Below, piece after piece: positions 44,536 to 57,495 of a DNA stretch of 64,000 nt; the stretch's first letter is position 1, and each line of letters starts with the position of its first letter. The position numbers and the translations under genes are program-made. Source of the DNA: Ancylostoma caninum (Eukaryota > Nematoda > Chromadorea > Rhabditida > Ancylostomatidae); contig JBAJFG010000611.1 of the NCBI GenBank assembly GCA_037903475.1, positions 2,170,001-2,234,000 on the forward strand, given 5' to 3'. The notes below the pieces were generated by a model that was given only the letters and a program-made list of their open reading frames with translations, made no database searches and was not told the DNA's origin.

Positions 44536-45200
44536 ATGAAATTACTATATTACTCCGCTTACGATGATCGACGATCTGAAATGGAAACATTGACGAACGA
44601 ACTTATTATGGCTGAGCGGAAGATAAAGTTCGAAATGTCCAAAACGCAAGCAATGGTGAACCGGTGGTGTGATGCGGGAGAACTGAACATATCGAGAATC
44701 ATTCTTCAACGAGTAGGTTTCTAGGTCTATCTGTGACTAGAGCTGAACATGACGAACGACATCGCCTCTGAAATACTTCGCAGGAGGAGCGGAGCTTGGG
44801 AAGCTTCCGGATTCGAGAAGTAAAGCACCAGGTCAAAAATCCCGACTTCAAAGCTCCTATATCCAACACTTCTGTACTGCCAGTGATGTGGTATGCCACC
44901 AAAACTTGGCATGATAACGAATAATCGCTAAGGCTATGCGAACATCGAGCACGGAAGAGATGTCTTCTGAAGACGAACCTGTACCAGCAATGGCATCAAG
45001 ACCTTCCAAGTGCCGACTTACGTTGGAAATCGGTATGAAAAATTTGCTTCAGCACATGGAACAGTCGAAGCATCGCTGGGATGGTCACCTGCCCCGACGA
45101 AATGATGGTAGATGGAACCTCCACATCACAAAAGTCTCCCAAGAAACAAGACGAGACCACTGAGGCGACCGCCGACACGATGGATCGACTCATTTACAGA
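44536..45200 (+). pseudogene. Non-LTR reverse transcriptase fragment (C-terminal)
   Basis: Across several frames the sequence follows the end of a LINE reverse transcriptase. It has a degraded YADD region (YSAYDD), then a helix ending EMSKTQAMVNR (KTQ is the usual motif). An EILRRRSGAWEA block and an LPVMWYATKTW block (about 44870-44905, normally VLCYASETW) follow. The last is a KHRWDGHLPRRNDGRWN block (about 45068-45112), matching the usual RWAGHVARRNDNRW. The N-terminal half, including the endonuclease, is absent. Confidence 0.75.
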
Positions 45201-48200
45201 CTATTTTAGATAACGAGGTCTACCACATTTTATACCAGTCGTGCGGTATGGAAAAGTTTTGGTCCCTGCTGAGAAGATTACCAGATGAAAAGGACCATCG
45301 AAGTAGGTAGGTAAGTTCGTTTACATCCTTGCTTCTGAAAGCTTATATGCTATCTAGTTATTAAACTCAGTGATATAAAAATTTCAGAAAAGAAGCTTCT
45401 TTGACACGAGCACTTCATTCGATTTAGTGATGTGGGAGTAAAATCAGCCAACGTAGCAAATCTCAAAATTCAGGATGCCTACATAATCTCCCGTTATGTA
45501 TTATGACAATTCTTCGGCGTATTTCAAAATGTAGCAGAACTGTGCTTTTGCTGAAACTTTCATTTGTCCTGAGAGTCATAAAAGCCCATAAAGTTGTTTA
45601 GCTCTTTCTCCATCACTCCATTGTTTCACAATTTCACGTTATTTGATCATGTCACAATGTGACGATTGTAACAGGTTAACTGTGTGTGGTGGAATCTCAA
45701 TATGTTTTTTTTTAAAGAAAAGTTCCACAGAGAAGAGAAAAGTTCGGATAGTTCCACAGAATTGCTTCCATGCTATGGAACTGAATTTGAGTCCTCCTTA
45801 CAAATTTACATCGAAAAGAGTAGAAGTTGCGAGTAGTAGGCTTTTTCGTCGTCCCCGATGAAATCATGTATCAAAGAAAGTCTCAAAATACTGAGATGCA
45901 ATTCACCGGGGATGCTCCATGTCTTATCTCATTTATCCATTCATTTATTACTAAGAGTGCGACGCGTGCACATCATTTTGCAATCAATGACCGAAAAGTC
46001 GCGGAAAGTCGAGAAAAATTAATCCTCTGATGAAATAGATCAATGTTTCTGGTTGGATGTGATGGAAAAAAATTGTGCAGAAATGGAGAAAGAACACTTT
46101 TACCCTCATTTGGTGGTAGTTCCCAATATAACCTTCTTGTGGACCCTATACAACCTCCGTTTGGATGTTCCGCAAATTGCAAGTAATAGGAACTAGTTAG
46201 AAAGAAAGGGTGACTGATTGAGAAGAAGTAAAGCTTTTTTTCAATTTTCACATGTTTTTCAATCAGAGTTTAACATCAAGGAATCCATCTCACCCGAAAA
46301 TTCTTCTCTCCAGCAAACGGCATCCCCAGAATTTATTACGCGTCCCTGGTGTGCTGCTGTTGCATCAATGCCTTACCTACGAATTAGGTGAAAGACAACG
46401 CAAGTTTAGGTCCTCATCGGCAAGATGTAGACGTTTTTCATAATTCTATGGTGGGCTGATCGTTTAAAGTGCTAAAATAAGATAGAAAGTGCGAATTTCA
46501 TCATTTTGAGTAAGTGAGAAGCCAAGTGGTAAGGTGTTCATCTCCAGGAAGGTCACTCACTATGAAATTTCGATAACGTAATTAATATCTTGTTGTATGC
46601 TCGTTATTTTGCGCAAATTTCTCCTTGCTTTCTTTTCCCTTCAACTGTTTGGTGGTTCAGATGAAGTGAACCAGAAGAAACTACTCTAACTTGGATGTAC
46701 TTCATATTTCGGGGCTTGCTCATCGTAGCAGTGAAATGGTTCGATTTTTTGGTCTGCAACTTTGCATAGCGGGGTTGTCTGAGGTGCTGAACACAAATGT
46801 CTTATCAAGTTCATATTGTAATCAGTTACGGTAAGTTGACGGTAGATGCGGTATCTCAGAGAATCATCTGAAGCTTTGCAGAGATGAGTTATTTCATGTG
46901 CTGATCGGGATCTTCCTAATCGTTTAGTACTGCAAACCCATGCGAGGCCACAGTAGGACCAAAACTGATTTCAATTTGCTTTGCTTCAGTGTAATTTTCT
47001 CCTCTGAGATGAATGCAACATGTGACTCATTGAAGTGGTGGTGACAAACCTTAGCTACTGAGCAAAAACGCTACCAGAAACAATTTTGCTGGGCCCTTTG
47101 TGAGCTCTTGAGGAAGTGTAGTTTGAAAGCTGCACACAGACACTTCTAAAATAGCAATGCTTTCACTTTCTAGAACTTCTATTTTGAAGGAAGCAATTCC
47201 TTGAATTTCTTTCTTTTTTTAGTTTCTAAAACATTCATTCAGAAGAATGCGATTGCCGTGATGACGGAGCTCACTTGATGGCTTACGTACATACGTAATT
47301 GGTTACACTTTAGTTTGGACTCATAACCTTCGGAAATGTGTTATTCCTCTGCTCTTCTAGGAATATTTTATTGCCTTGTATTGAAGGCAACATACTGGCG
47401 TCGATCGCTAGTCGCTGGAGAGAGAAACTTAGATGATGAGAAACCTATCAAAGCCATCATGAATATATAGACGTCGTTTTGGGATTATTTCGAAAGTAGG
47501 ACATGTTTCGGATTTTTCCTGACTTGCTTCTGCAATCACAGGAAATTTCCGCTCGATGATTTCGTTTCGTTCTATTGCTGATGAAAGCATGCTTCTTTAG
47601 AAAGCAGGTGCACTTTCAAGCAACGCCACTTTTTCTGATACGTTTTCGCTACCCCTTAACCTCATACAGCGACAGTTTCCCTCTATGTTTATAACGCTCA
47701 TTCTTTAGAAGAATGCCATAGGTTTGAAAGGCTGTGCAACGTAGCCGTGATTTCAGCACTTCAGGGTGAGTCTTAGTCTGCACCGGTTCCATCTGGAATA
47801 GTCGAGGGAAAATTAGAGATTTTAGCAATATGTCTTAGGTGTGTTCAATCCTCATACCTCATCTTCCTCTTATTGCTCAACCCTTATCTCAAATTATCGG
47901 TGTTTTCAGTGATTGAAGGCTCGTTTGCAAAAATGACTGAAAACCCCCTGCGAGACACTCTCCACGTTATAAAAATGAGACTTTATTCACATTTTCTTAC
48001 CTTTCATTGTTCCAGCTCCATCCCTTCTCGTCCATTGTTCCTTTCTTTACTATATGGAATATTTTTCTTCTTTTCTTCTCCTTTCTCTTATCCCTTTGAG
48101 TTGAAATCCTTTTAGATGAAATTTTTTGCTGGAATTGCGAATGTGACTTGTTCAAAGCCAGATGCCTGAAGAACCACTCATATCACTGCAGTGATTTCTA

Positions 48201-49255
48201 CTATGGTCTCGTTTTTCGAATTTTTGAAAAAGTTGTCAAGTCCTGAGATTAGAGAAGCATCGTGGGTATGACTTGTTGCTGATGTATTTTGATTTTCTGG
48301 ATTGTTCGTTACCAGAATAGAACTGCTAAACAAACGTATCCAGGGCAGAGGGATGGACAAGTGTGGAGTTCGAGTCCATTGGTCAAAAGCAACACACTAT
48401 TTGGTTTGTTCTTTGTCTGCAAAATGGGAGACGTCCCTATGGAAAGCAATAGAAAATTACTGTGTACGCTTTTAGTTTTTCTTCTGAACATTAGGGGCTG
48501 GCAGAATGCCACCTTTGAATATGTGCACATAGCTAATGTTGCACATCAGCTTAACCTCATAGCTTTTGATGGTACCCACACTAAACTGTACTCTTCCAGA
48601 AGAATGGAGAGAAAGATTGCCGTTTGGGTCGATGATTGAAGGAATTGGAATGGGGAGAGCGAAGAATTAAAGCATAATTTTTTCCAAGCTATTGGTTTTC
48701 TCACCTCCGACACCAGTTAAATCTCACTGGAAGGGGATAACAATATTTACATCTTTTAAGCAACTCGCCCATCAAACTCATCTATGAATGTACAGGAAGG
48801 CGCGTGATGAACCACTTGTGGTTCATCTGGAGTTGTTGGGTGCGTATTCAAAGAGGAAACATTATTCATATGACAAATTTGAACAGTTTAGCCGATCAGG
48901 TTAACCCTACAGACTTACCACATTAGGGGGTCTTACTTGGCTGAGAATAAGGAATGTCAAATTTTGATGGTAACTCTTCTAAAGATGATCCCACTCTTGC
49001 TAGCGACCACTCCTGTCCTTCCCTTTCCCTCTTTCCTTGACTCGTTGCTGCTTCTGTTCCCTAAGAGCAGCCTTACCAGAAAAGTGGCTGTTGTCGAGGA
49101 GTTTACTGGAAGTAGACGTGATAATGGGCCTTGAATAAGTACGCCATCAAAATTATGGCTCTATTCTCATAACAATTTTATTCTTGTTTGTTACGACATA
49201 GAAATACGATCAAGCTAGTGAACTATAACGCACAAGCGAAATTATATTTGTAAAT
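45201..49255. other. Long spacer with a decayed foldback relative
   Basis: No gene recognised. At about 46745-46940 there is a decayed relative of the foldback elements at 25663 and 27065, recognised by GAGGTGCTGAACACAAATGT, a GTTACGGTAAG segment, GTATCTCAGAGAA and GTGCTGATCGGGATC. A tRNA-like A-box (AAGCCAAGTGGTAAGGTG) is at about 46520. Frames such as 48289-48639 (+) lack recognisable domains. Confidence 0.4.
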
Positions 49256-49311
49256 AGTGGAGGATAATGACAATTCGTTAAGTCCTGACAGACTCGATGA
49301 TGAAACTTATA

Positions 49312-50902
49312 CAGTGCGTATCAAAATTAAGTATCCACCCCGAGTTGATCAATATTTTGGCTCATATTGGTTACCACAAAAGGGAACTTGCTCCATAGGA
49401 TTCTCTTATTGCATAAACCCTATATCCTTTGTTTCCACTAATTTCCACCGTTTTGTCCAGGATTCTTGTACAAGAAATTTTTTTTGTTTGTATCAAAATT
49501 ATGTATCCACTTACGAATGTTGAACAAATTTATCATTATAACCGGACAATCAACAATCGATTGGTCCACCATCGTTGCGGATGACTTCAAAAGCCCTTCG
49601 TGGCATACTTTTTACTAGGTTTTATGTGGCGTTGTCGTCATTCTGGTCCCAAACGTCCAGTATCACCGCTCTCAAATCGTCGGCCGTGAGGTACTGTTTT
49701 TTTATTCCGGTAAACGTGGCGTACAGTTATACCTCACATGACCTCAACTTGGTTACAGTCTGACAAATACGCAGGCCAGTCCACTATATGTACGCAGTGC
49801 TCCTGGAGCCAATTCTCTTAGAATGAGACTCGTGGACGGCGGTGTTGTTTTGCTGAAAAACGAGAGAATGGCGCCGAATACCTCTCAAAAAGGGAGCAAA
49901 TGCGTTCCCAGCACTTCTTGCTATTCGGAGGAGTCCATTCTCGTGGAAACAAGCGCCAATTCAAAGTTTCCTGAACTTCTGAACGCGGCACAAGTCATAA
50001 GCGAACCGCCACCAGAGGTGCGCCTTGAGGACATGAGTGGCTCCTTCCTTAAGTCCCTCCAATAATGACGGTACCGATCTAGGTCATCCAGATTGGATTC
50101 ATTTTCATCACTGAAGATTACCTGGGAATCAGATTTGTTAAATTGACATCAATCTAAATAAATTTTGAACATCGACATCATCATCATCTAAGGCGCCTTG
50201 TCCCATTGCGTTGTCATGTTATTTCTGGCCAAGAGCAGAGGTGCTTCTCTGTGCTAGGGGGTCAAGCGTGGAGCCTTCAGCATTACTTCTCTTATGATGT
50301 TGCAGTTCCGACGGACCGATCTCCACCTGGTCATTCTTGAAATGTTTAAATCCAACTGAGCCCACATCTGAGCGAAGCTCAACGTGGAATCCGACTACAG
50401 CCCCTTGATCACTCTGCTATCGTTGGGGGTTAGCAGCTTAGGGCGACCGGAATTAGGCTGCCTGTGGTATGTAGATGGGTTTCGCAGATACCTGTCCACA
50501 AATCCATGAGAGCGACCCAACTGAGCCGCGATTGTTCGATTGGAGAATCCTTCGTCATGTAAGACTTCAATTTGCGCCTGTTCAACGGAGCTTAGAAGGT
50601 GTCGACGGCAATGATTCTTGGCAGAGAGCAAAAGATGAACTTTGCAAAAATTTCAGCCTTTTATACCCACTTTCAGATCAATAAAATTGGTCCGCTTGAA
50701 AGTGGATACTTAATTTTGATACAAGCAAAATGTGATAGCTAGCATGTACGTTATGAGAAAACATGAGTGACCATGTAAGAATATTTTAATAAGGTGTTGT
50801 CGTATTTACTAAAGCGAATGGAAGTGGTTCCGTCTCAATCGGATGTTTTGGAACTTTGGTACTTACAGTTTTTGGGTGGATACTTAATTTTGATACGCAC
50901 TG
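49312..50902 (-). mobile_element. Tc1-type element with inner and outer repeats, 1591 bp
   Basis: The outer ends CAGTGCGTATCAAAATTAAG... and their inverse are flanked by TA (49310-49311 and 50903-50904). Each end carries a second copy of the repeat core about 180 bp inside: TGTATCAAAATTATGTATCC at about 49489-49508 and the inverse of TTGTATCAAAATTAAGTATC at about 50707-50726. This paired arrangement (IR/DR) is the double transposase-binding layout known from Sleeping Beauty-like and some Tc elements. The transposase lies on the minus strand and is broken. Confidence 0.9.
49558..50631 (-). pseudogene. Broken Tc1-type transposase
   Basis: The N-terminus (ATG at 50629-50631) holds a helix-turn-helix DNA-binding region: HLLSSVEQAQIEVLHDEGFS, then AAQLGRSHGFVDRYL and a SGRPKLLT linker. 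After stops and frameshifts come IFSDEN (first catalytic aspartate, about 50100-50125) and a FQQNNTAVHES block at about 49826-49858. The second catalytic aspartate has become asparagine there (QQDN expected). Then follow HIVDWPAYLSDCNQVEV (about 49745-49795) and a SMPRRAFEVIRNDGG C-terminus. The product would be inactive. Confidence 0.85.
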
Positions 50903-50904
50903 TA

Positions 50905-51568
50905 TTTATTGCTGAGAAGATCGACCAAAATGGATACGTGTGAAGGTGTCTTGTGTTCTGGGAAGGTGTTAGGTAAAGATTTCTCCATTTACAAAACTAG
51001 ATCATTTGAAGGCAAATCGCCCTCAACCTCACTCGAACACATATGAGGGTGAGGGACAATACTTGCGTTTGGAGTATCAATCAAAGTAGTTGTTTTTAAT
51101 TAAGGGAGTGAACTCATTCCAAGTTTCATGGGTAAATGAATCCCCTTTGTAGTTTTTCATTACTAGTTCTATTTTTAAATATAATTTCAAAAGATTGTCG
51201 TAGGAGAGTTCAAAAGCGTTGATTCTTTCTAGTGCTAGAAATCCGTTGATTGTTCAAACAGCCTCACTTAGATCTTTATTGATCTTAAGCATAACTGTTC
51301 TGAAGCCGTCACTATTTTGCATGATCACCTGAGAGATTAATGCTAGTGGTTAAGAGTAGATAAGAAGAAGGAATCAAGACGCATCAGATGAATTTCATAA
51401 CGATGTAGGAGCAGGCTTGAATTGCATATGTATAACGGCGTATTCAACGTCAAGCATGTGCGATAAAAAAAATTCGGGTTTCTCTAATCCACTGTTGTGT
51501 TGCTGAAGGAACGACCATTGTTTAGTAATACGTTAATCCGTATGATCAAATTGTTCTAATTGTCAAAA
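50905..51568. other. Spacer, no gene seen
   Basis: AT-rich sequence without coding, repeat or RNA signals that I recognise. Confidence 0.4.
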
Positions 51569-51579
51569 CCCTTAGCAGG

Positions 51580-52318
51580 TCGTATGGCGCGATTCTTCGG
51601 GTGGCTCTATAGACAGGGTGGATCTGGGGCGCGTTACTACCACCCGATAATGGTCAAGCGTCGCGGTTTGCCTGGATCTACCTGACGGAGCAACTCGTCC
51701 ACCGTTCAGCTATTATCCTAAAGAGAGCGTACATATTTGCAGATACTTAAATGTAAGAAACCCCCTGAAATTAGGTTTTGCTTCTGTATGCGCGACTTTT
51801 ACATAAATTGGTAAGGTTCTGACGAAATTAATCTTAAATTAAATGAAATAAATCGACAACTTGACGTCATCAAGAACGTGTTCCACTTCAATGTCATTCC
51901 TAGCAACCCTGAAATATCCAAGAACTTCAGAAAGCCACAAGTTTGGGTAATTCAATTATAAGTTATTCACCAATCTGAAAAATCTACACATTGGAAGCAT
52001 TTGCTCAGATGTTCCAGAAGCTTCTTATTCTAACAGAGTAGTCTTGGGCTTCCATAAAAACTTCTTTTGACAGTACATTCATTTGGGTATTCAGATGAGC
52101 ATTGTGTTCGAAACGTTCGCTCATCCGTATACCCTAAAACCACTAGTACCGTCACTTCGGCGTTTTTCTCTACGGTCGGATGATGGTTGGATGGACGAGT
52201 TGCTCTCTGTTAGGCAGGCGAATCGCGGCGCGTGACCGTAATCGGATGGTAGTAGTGCGTCCCAGATTCAGCCTGTCTATGGTGCCACCGGAAGAATCGC
52301 GCCATACGACCGCCCTCC
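51580..52318. mobile_element. Mutator-like inverted-repeat element
   Basis: Arms of about 140 bp at 51580-51720 and 52165-52311 are inverted copies with about 15-20% mismatches, beginning CGTATGGCGCGATTCTTC at the outside. The direct repeat CCCTTAGCAGG occurs at 51569-51579 and 52319-52329 and could be a 9-11 bp target duplication, typical of Mutator elements. The right end has about 7 extra bases between arm and duplication. The centre is AT-rich and non-coding. Confidence 0.7.
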
Positions 52319-52329
52319 CCCTTAGCAGG

Positions 52330-53770
52330 GACATAATGACAACGAAAAGTATGAAGGCGTGATGAACTCTATACTGTGTTGAGCCTGACCAGGTTGTTAG
52401 TGGATATATTTATTTATTGTTTCGCCTGACGTTTCGACGTTATTTTATTGTTTCATTATTTATTATTTATTATTATCATGATTACGACGTTATGAAGACG
52501 TTCGTCACCCATGATCACTACTGAGAACATCTATATTACTTGTATAACCATGAGATTCGGATTGTATAATACAAAAGTAAAATTAACGCTACAACTGCAT
52601 CATTCGAAGCTGTATTTTGGTATGGATGGCGTTTTGCTGTCATCGTACAAGCAAGCTTCAAGACAGTATGTCAGCAACTGTGAAAGTAAAGACATCGTAA
52701 TTCTTCCTCTTTGGAAATACCTAATTTTTTTCCAGAGAAGTATTTGAGTATCACTTCAGCAGTGGAGGGAATGGAAGCCCTTCTCTACATCCGACAAATT
52801 TGGTAATTCCAGACATACATAAAAGAGCATCAGCTAACCAAGGGCAACCATTAACTTCGCCTGCAAGTCTTTTCATAAATAGACATATTCAAGCAGTTTC
52901 TATAGCACTCAGTTACAGAAAGATTTGGAATTTAGGCGCTCATTAATACTTTTGAACTGTAGAAGAAAACCGCAAGGTTGAGGAATCATCAAGTCCATTT
53001 CACATCCTTAATGTCTGCGTTTTGATGGGAAAAAGTAGCCGGGACAAACATTAGTGGAAAAGCTGTTTCTACGCTAAATTAGCCAATTTCTGTGCAGGCT
53101 TTAGATGTGACAGTTCAAGTGGAACTCTCGAGTTTGGCCAAGAAAAAAGTGCATTTACACCTCAGCTTGACTGTTCATCCCTGCGCTATTGCTCAGAAGA
53201 AACGTTGAACATGAATTCCAAGTATTCCCTTCATCTGATGAATCTTCTGCTTTGGCATTCCCATGCTCGTGCTTTATGCTGAAGGTCGTAGGGGGAGATT
53301 CCTATCAAGCGACGCGTTAGTTAACCCTGGCTTTATGTGAATATTTTCAGTAGTTTACAAACAAGTAGAAAATAGAAAGTTGAAAAGAGAGAAACAGGGA
53401 AAATAGGACCAAGGGTGTCGTGGCTTAATTCAAGAGAAATATCATATTTACATCCTTCTCCGGCAACTTACATTCCCATTCAAAAACAACTCAAGGTTTT
53501 CAACCGCCATGAACTCTAGTTTAACTATTCATTCAGAGATCCTGTGAATGATTAGTGAAGTATCCTTGCATCAAGCTCTTCTAACTATACGAATCTTTCC
53601 TTTCAATTTTTTTACAGTGCAATGTCATTGAAGCTATAATTATCGCTGCAAATTTTTAATCAGAAGCTTCCATTGTATCCATAGATGTATTTGTTAGAAC
53701 CTAATCATCATCTTATTCTCCATTGGGTTTCTTTTGGTTTCCTCCGAAATGAAGCTATATGTGACAGCTG
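52330..53770. other. Spacer, no gene recognised
   Basis: Nothing convincing. The segment 53617-53655 resembles 53852-53900 (CAGTGCAAT..C.TTGAAGCTA, then ATTATC.CTGCAAAT), so part of the following LINE tail has been duplicated here. Confidence 0.4.
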
Positions 53771-53774
53771 TGGA

Positions 53775-54051
53775 CCTACGCACTAGGAAGTGCAGCGGGC
53801 GGCACCAAAGAAAACCTGGATCAAGCAAGTTGAGGCAGATCTGGAGACGCTACAGTGCAATATCGTTGAAGCTATGTACGTATAATTATCACTGCAAATG
53901 GTCAAGAATGGAAGCGTGCCGTTCAGGCAATTCGTGCTTTAGTGGCACCTACAACAATGTACTGGTTGAGAGGCCGGACAGCTCCTCCAGACGCCAGCTA
54001 AAGGATGAGCGGGCAAGCAAGCAAGCATCATCTTATAGTACGCAGATATGA
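53775..54051 (+). pseudogene. LINE reverse transcriptase C-terminal tail
   Basis: One frame reads APKKTWIKQVEADLETL (about 53797-53850), the usual C-terminal block of jockey/CR1-like LINE proteins. Another frame follows with EWKRAVQAIRALVAPTT (about 53907-53957), then a PDAS-like end and a stop. Only the last ~90 codons and perhaps a short 3' region survive. A TTTA-repeat (54090-54112) lies just downstream and may be the tail of the insertion. Confidence 0.7.
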
Positions 54052-54087
54052 GTGCTGATCTTACTGGTTCTGAGGAAACACATTACA

Positions 54088-54112
54088 TTATTTATTTATT
54101 TATTTATTTATT
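54088..54112 (+). repeat. TTTA microsatellite
   Basis: Five to six tandem TTTA units. Its position 40 bp after the LINE tail suggests it derives from that element's 3' end. Confidence 0.8.
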
Positions 54113-55837
54113 AAATAATACATCAGCATGGTGTGCCTGATCATGCAAAACAACAACACAGTGAAAAAATGAAGAACTGGTACATACTGATACCTGTACA
54201 TTAGTAGAATTAATGTATGGTTCTAGCTGTTTTTTATGAAGTTATTTTTGTTTCACAGTTCGCCTTGTTACAAGCCTATTCTCCCCACCAAATTTTATGC
54301 AAGCACATTCACCAACCAGAAAATTTGAGGGATCTCGAAAGCGCTTTTATACTGTTTCTGAAAAGGCCACTTCAACGTTTCCTGCTGCTTCATTGCTAAT
54401 TCAGAGTTTTTGTCGGCTTGTTCTCCCAATATGTTTAACTCACTCCTCCCTTCAAATGCAGACGCCACTTAGAAAATGCAAGCCGACTACAACAAACTAG
54501 CTTGAGAGTGAGAGGAAATAGAAGAAACCCAGTAGAGGGAAAAAGGGAGTGATGTATTTGAGACTCCAGTTTACGCTCTTTAAAGTTCATCAAGTTGTTG
54601 CCAAACCTATGGGACAAGTGTCTCCATGCTGCAGTGTTTTCTCCTACACCATCTTGTTCGTTACCCTGCGTTCAATTAGGGTTTCACTGGAAAAACATTT
54701 CGTATACCGGGAAGTCGGTATTGCATAGGAAGTTCCACCATAATATCGCTGCCAACACATTTCTTGAAATACAAACCTCAAGTATTGTAGTGTGAGATAG
54801 TGGAAACTGAAATGTACCAGGAAAGGGCATCCACATGAGTGCACCGTAGGACATTACTACTTTGGATGTTTGTCTGACAGCTGTTCCAGGGGACGAAAGC
54901 ACTGTCTACCGAGTAAGTGAGGGTAGGGAGGTGAGACAGCAGAAAAGACCCGATCACAAGACCAGGCCGTCTGCTTGACGACAAGTCAGGCTGTATTCTG
55001 CAAACATTACTAAATCTGTGGACCGCTAGCCTGTGGCCGGACACGAGATTGTTATGATGTTTATTGGAGTAATGTTTCAGTAAATTCGTCTTTTTCAGAG
55101 ACTGTGAGAGTGAACTTGATCATAACCTACTTCGCCAGACGACTATGCAAACGTACGAAAAAACATTCGAAGCCTCATTTTCGGTCACAGGGTCACGAAC
55201 AAACAAAGAAATCGTACATCATCACAATGTGGCGGTATGAGATGCGACTACGAGGTGTTCGCCTAGGGCATTTAAATACTTATTGCAGGTCAGAATAATA
55301 GATTCAAGTAAAGCAAGAGCACCCTCTTGATTTGGAGGCACTCGCTTTTCCTACTCAACTTCGAGTTTCGAGAGTGAATCCAAAATGCATCTTAAGTTTT
55401 ACGAGTTGCTACCTGGGTCACTTGCGCTAGGATCTTGACTGTCACATCAAAATCGACTCCATGACACTCCATGCGATGACCGCCCAGAGCAGAAGAAAGG
55501 GCCACTGCTAAATCTGTTATATAAAAGTTCGGTTGAAATGTTCCCCGCATGCTTGATGCTAAATCTGTTATATTAACCGGATTGGGAGTTTACCGCACAT
55601 TTCACTCTTCAAATCTCGCTTCAGTATTGTCCTTCGTTCTCTGTAAAATGATGGAACTGTAAAGCATGTGCTCTTCTGCTCAGTGGATTCTTCATCTTTC
55701 ATGTCTGTCATTCGGAAAAACGAGTTTTCAAGAAAACGAAAACAACCACTTTGTAAGGCAAGAGATGCGCTCTCGAATGCATGCATTGGGTGAAATAGCA
55801 TGAAACAGTGGAAAAGAAACAAATCTAAAATTTGTCA
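54113..55837. other. Spacer, no gene recognised
   Basis: Open frames of 60-88 codons on both strands show no domain. Nothing structural was noted. Confidence 0.4.
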
Positions 55838-57495
55838 CGAAATTGTGTTCTAGATCATTGTACTGGTGTGAGGCGCATTGGGCCTCTGAACATATAAACG
55901 AGCAAAAAGATTACAACTTTTGGCTTTTCGTTTGTAACTCTGCTCAAAGCAGAGTATCGAGGTCCAGATTTTTGTGGGAGTTGTGAATACTCATGCGAGA
56001 TAGGAAAAAGTAAAATTTGATCTTTCACTATTTTCCTGTTTTTTTCTCACAGAAAAATTTATTTCGCAGAAGTTGAAATCTGTAATTTGGCACCATGGGC
56101 AATGTCTCGCAAAATGACGTCTGTCGTTGATATCTGACCACGCATTGGTTCCTCGGTGCAGAATCAACCCTTATACGGTAGAAGACGTGCATACGTACAT
56201 CACTGGTCGACATCCGCGGAGTCTACTTGAGGTTGCTTCAGCAGTGATCCTTTATGAATGTTTCTGACAGCCTTGCTCCTTCTGTCAGCTCTGTTTAGAA
56301 GGGAAAGGTGCTGCTGACGGTTTCACATGTTTAGTTACGCGTACTCGGTTATAATGCAGTTCTTTGCTCCCTCGGAATTCCGAAATATTCCGGCTGATTT
56401 CAGTCAGCCTATTCTGCACATCACGAAAAATAAGTTTTGAAATCTTTTCTGTCTCTGGGGGCAAGATGCCTTAACGATCCCATGACTGATGAAGACACTC
56501 CAGGGTTCCTGGAATATTGCGTGTACATGAAGATACGTACATGCCGCCCTGGATTTGATGAGGTAGGTCTTACAAAGGTGCAATGAAATATACGAAACAC
56601 CACCGAAGTGGGATAATGTAACCTGGCACTTTAAAAACTGGCTAATTCAGTTTGATTTGGATTAAGCGAACTGAACCAGACATTTTCAGAGTAAAAGGCT
56701 CCAGGTCAACTGTAAAAATTCATGTGTGGAGCAAGGGGCACGTGCACTCGTGTTAATGACCGGCACTGATCACTTCGAGTAGTTCTCTTCCGGAAAATCC
56801 GGGGCGGCATTAACCGCCATGTGCATGGCAATGTTCTAGGAATACTCGAACATCCCTACCACTTATGAGATCATCTAGGTGTTTTCCTTCACGAAGCAGA
56901 AAAAATTTCAAAACTTATTTTCCGTGATGTGCACAATTTGCTGCACTGTAATCAGTAGGAATATTTCGGAATTCCGAGGGAGCAATAAACTGCATTAAAA
57001 CCGAATACTCGTAACTAAAATTGTGGAACCGTCAGCAGTACTTTTCTCTTCAAAACAGAGCTGATAGAAGGAGCAAGGCTGACAGAAACATTCACAGAGG
57101 ATCACTGCTGAAGCAACCTCAAATAGACTTCGCGGATGTTACCCATTCGTGTATGTATGCACATTTTTCACCGTGTGCGGGTTGATTCTGCTGCAATGAA
57201 CCGATTCTTGGTCAAATACCAACGACAGATGTTATTTTGCGAGACACTGCGGACGGCGCAGAATTACAGATTTCTACTTCTGCGGAAGAAACTTTTTTCT
57301 TAAGAAACAGGAAGTCCATGGAATGAGAAGGTTTTAGGTGATTCCTATCTCTCATGTGTACAACACCCGCAAAAATCAAGACGTTCATGCTCCGCTTTGA
57401 ACAAAGTTACAGACAAAAAAAAATCAAAGGTTCCAAACTTTTTGCTCGCTACTCTGTGTAGTTGGTAAAAATGATCTACGACATTTGCGGCACGA
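55838..57495. repeat. Large imperfect palindrome, ~600-bp arms
   Basis: The left arm (about 55838-56442) and right arm (about 56910-57495) are inverted copies with perhaps 20-25% mismatches and small gaps. Anchor matches are AGATCATT, GAGCAAAAAG, GATTTTTG.GGG, GAGATAGGAA, TTCCTGTTT, the CGGAATTCCGA block (56375-56390 and 56957-56970) and TTTCAAAACTTATTTT. The unique centre is about 470 bp. I find no target duplication and no transposase, so a large foldback transposon or an old inverted duplication are both possible. The outermost 150 bp of the arms keep a similar open frame (left + strand and right - strand share VTLxKAE and DFCGxC). Confidence 0.75.

Noticed and set aside
48340..48385. GAGTTCGAGTCC as a tRNA B-box
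   Set aside because: No A-box or foldable arms at the right spacing.
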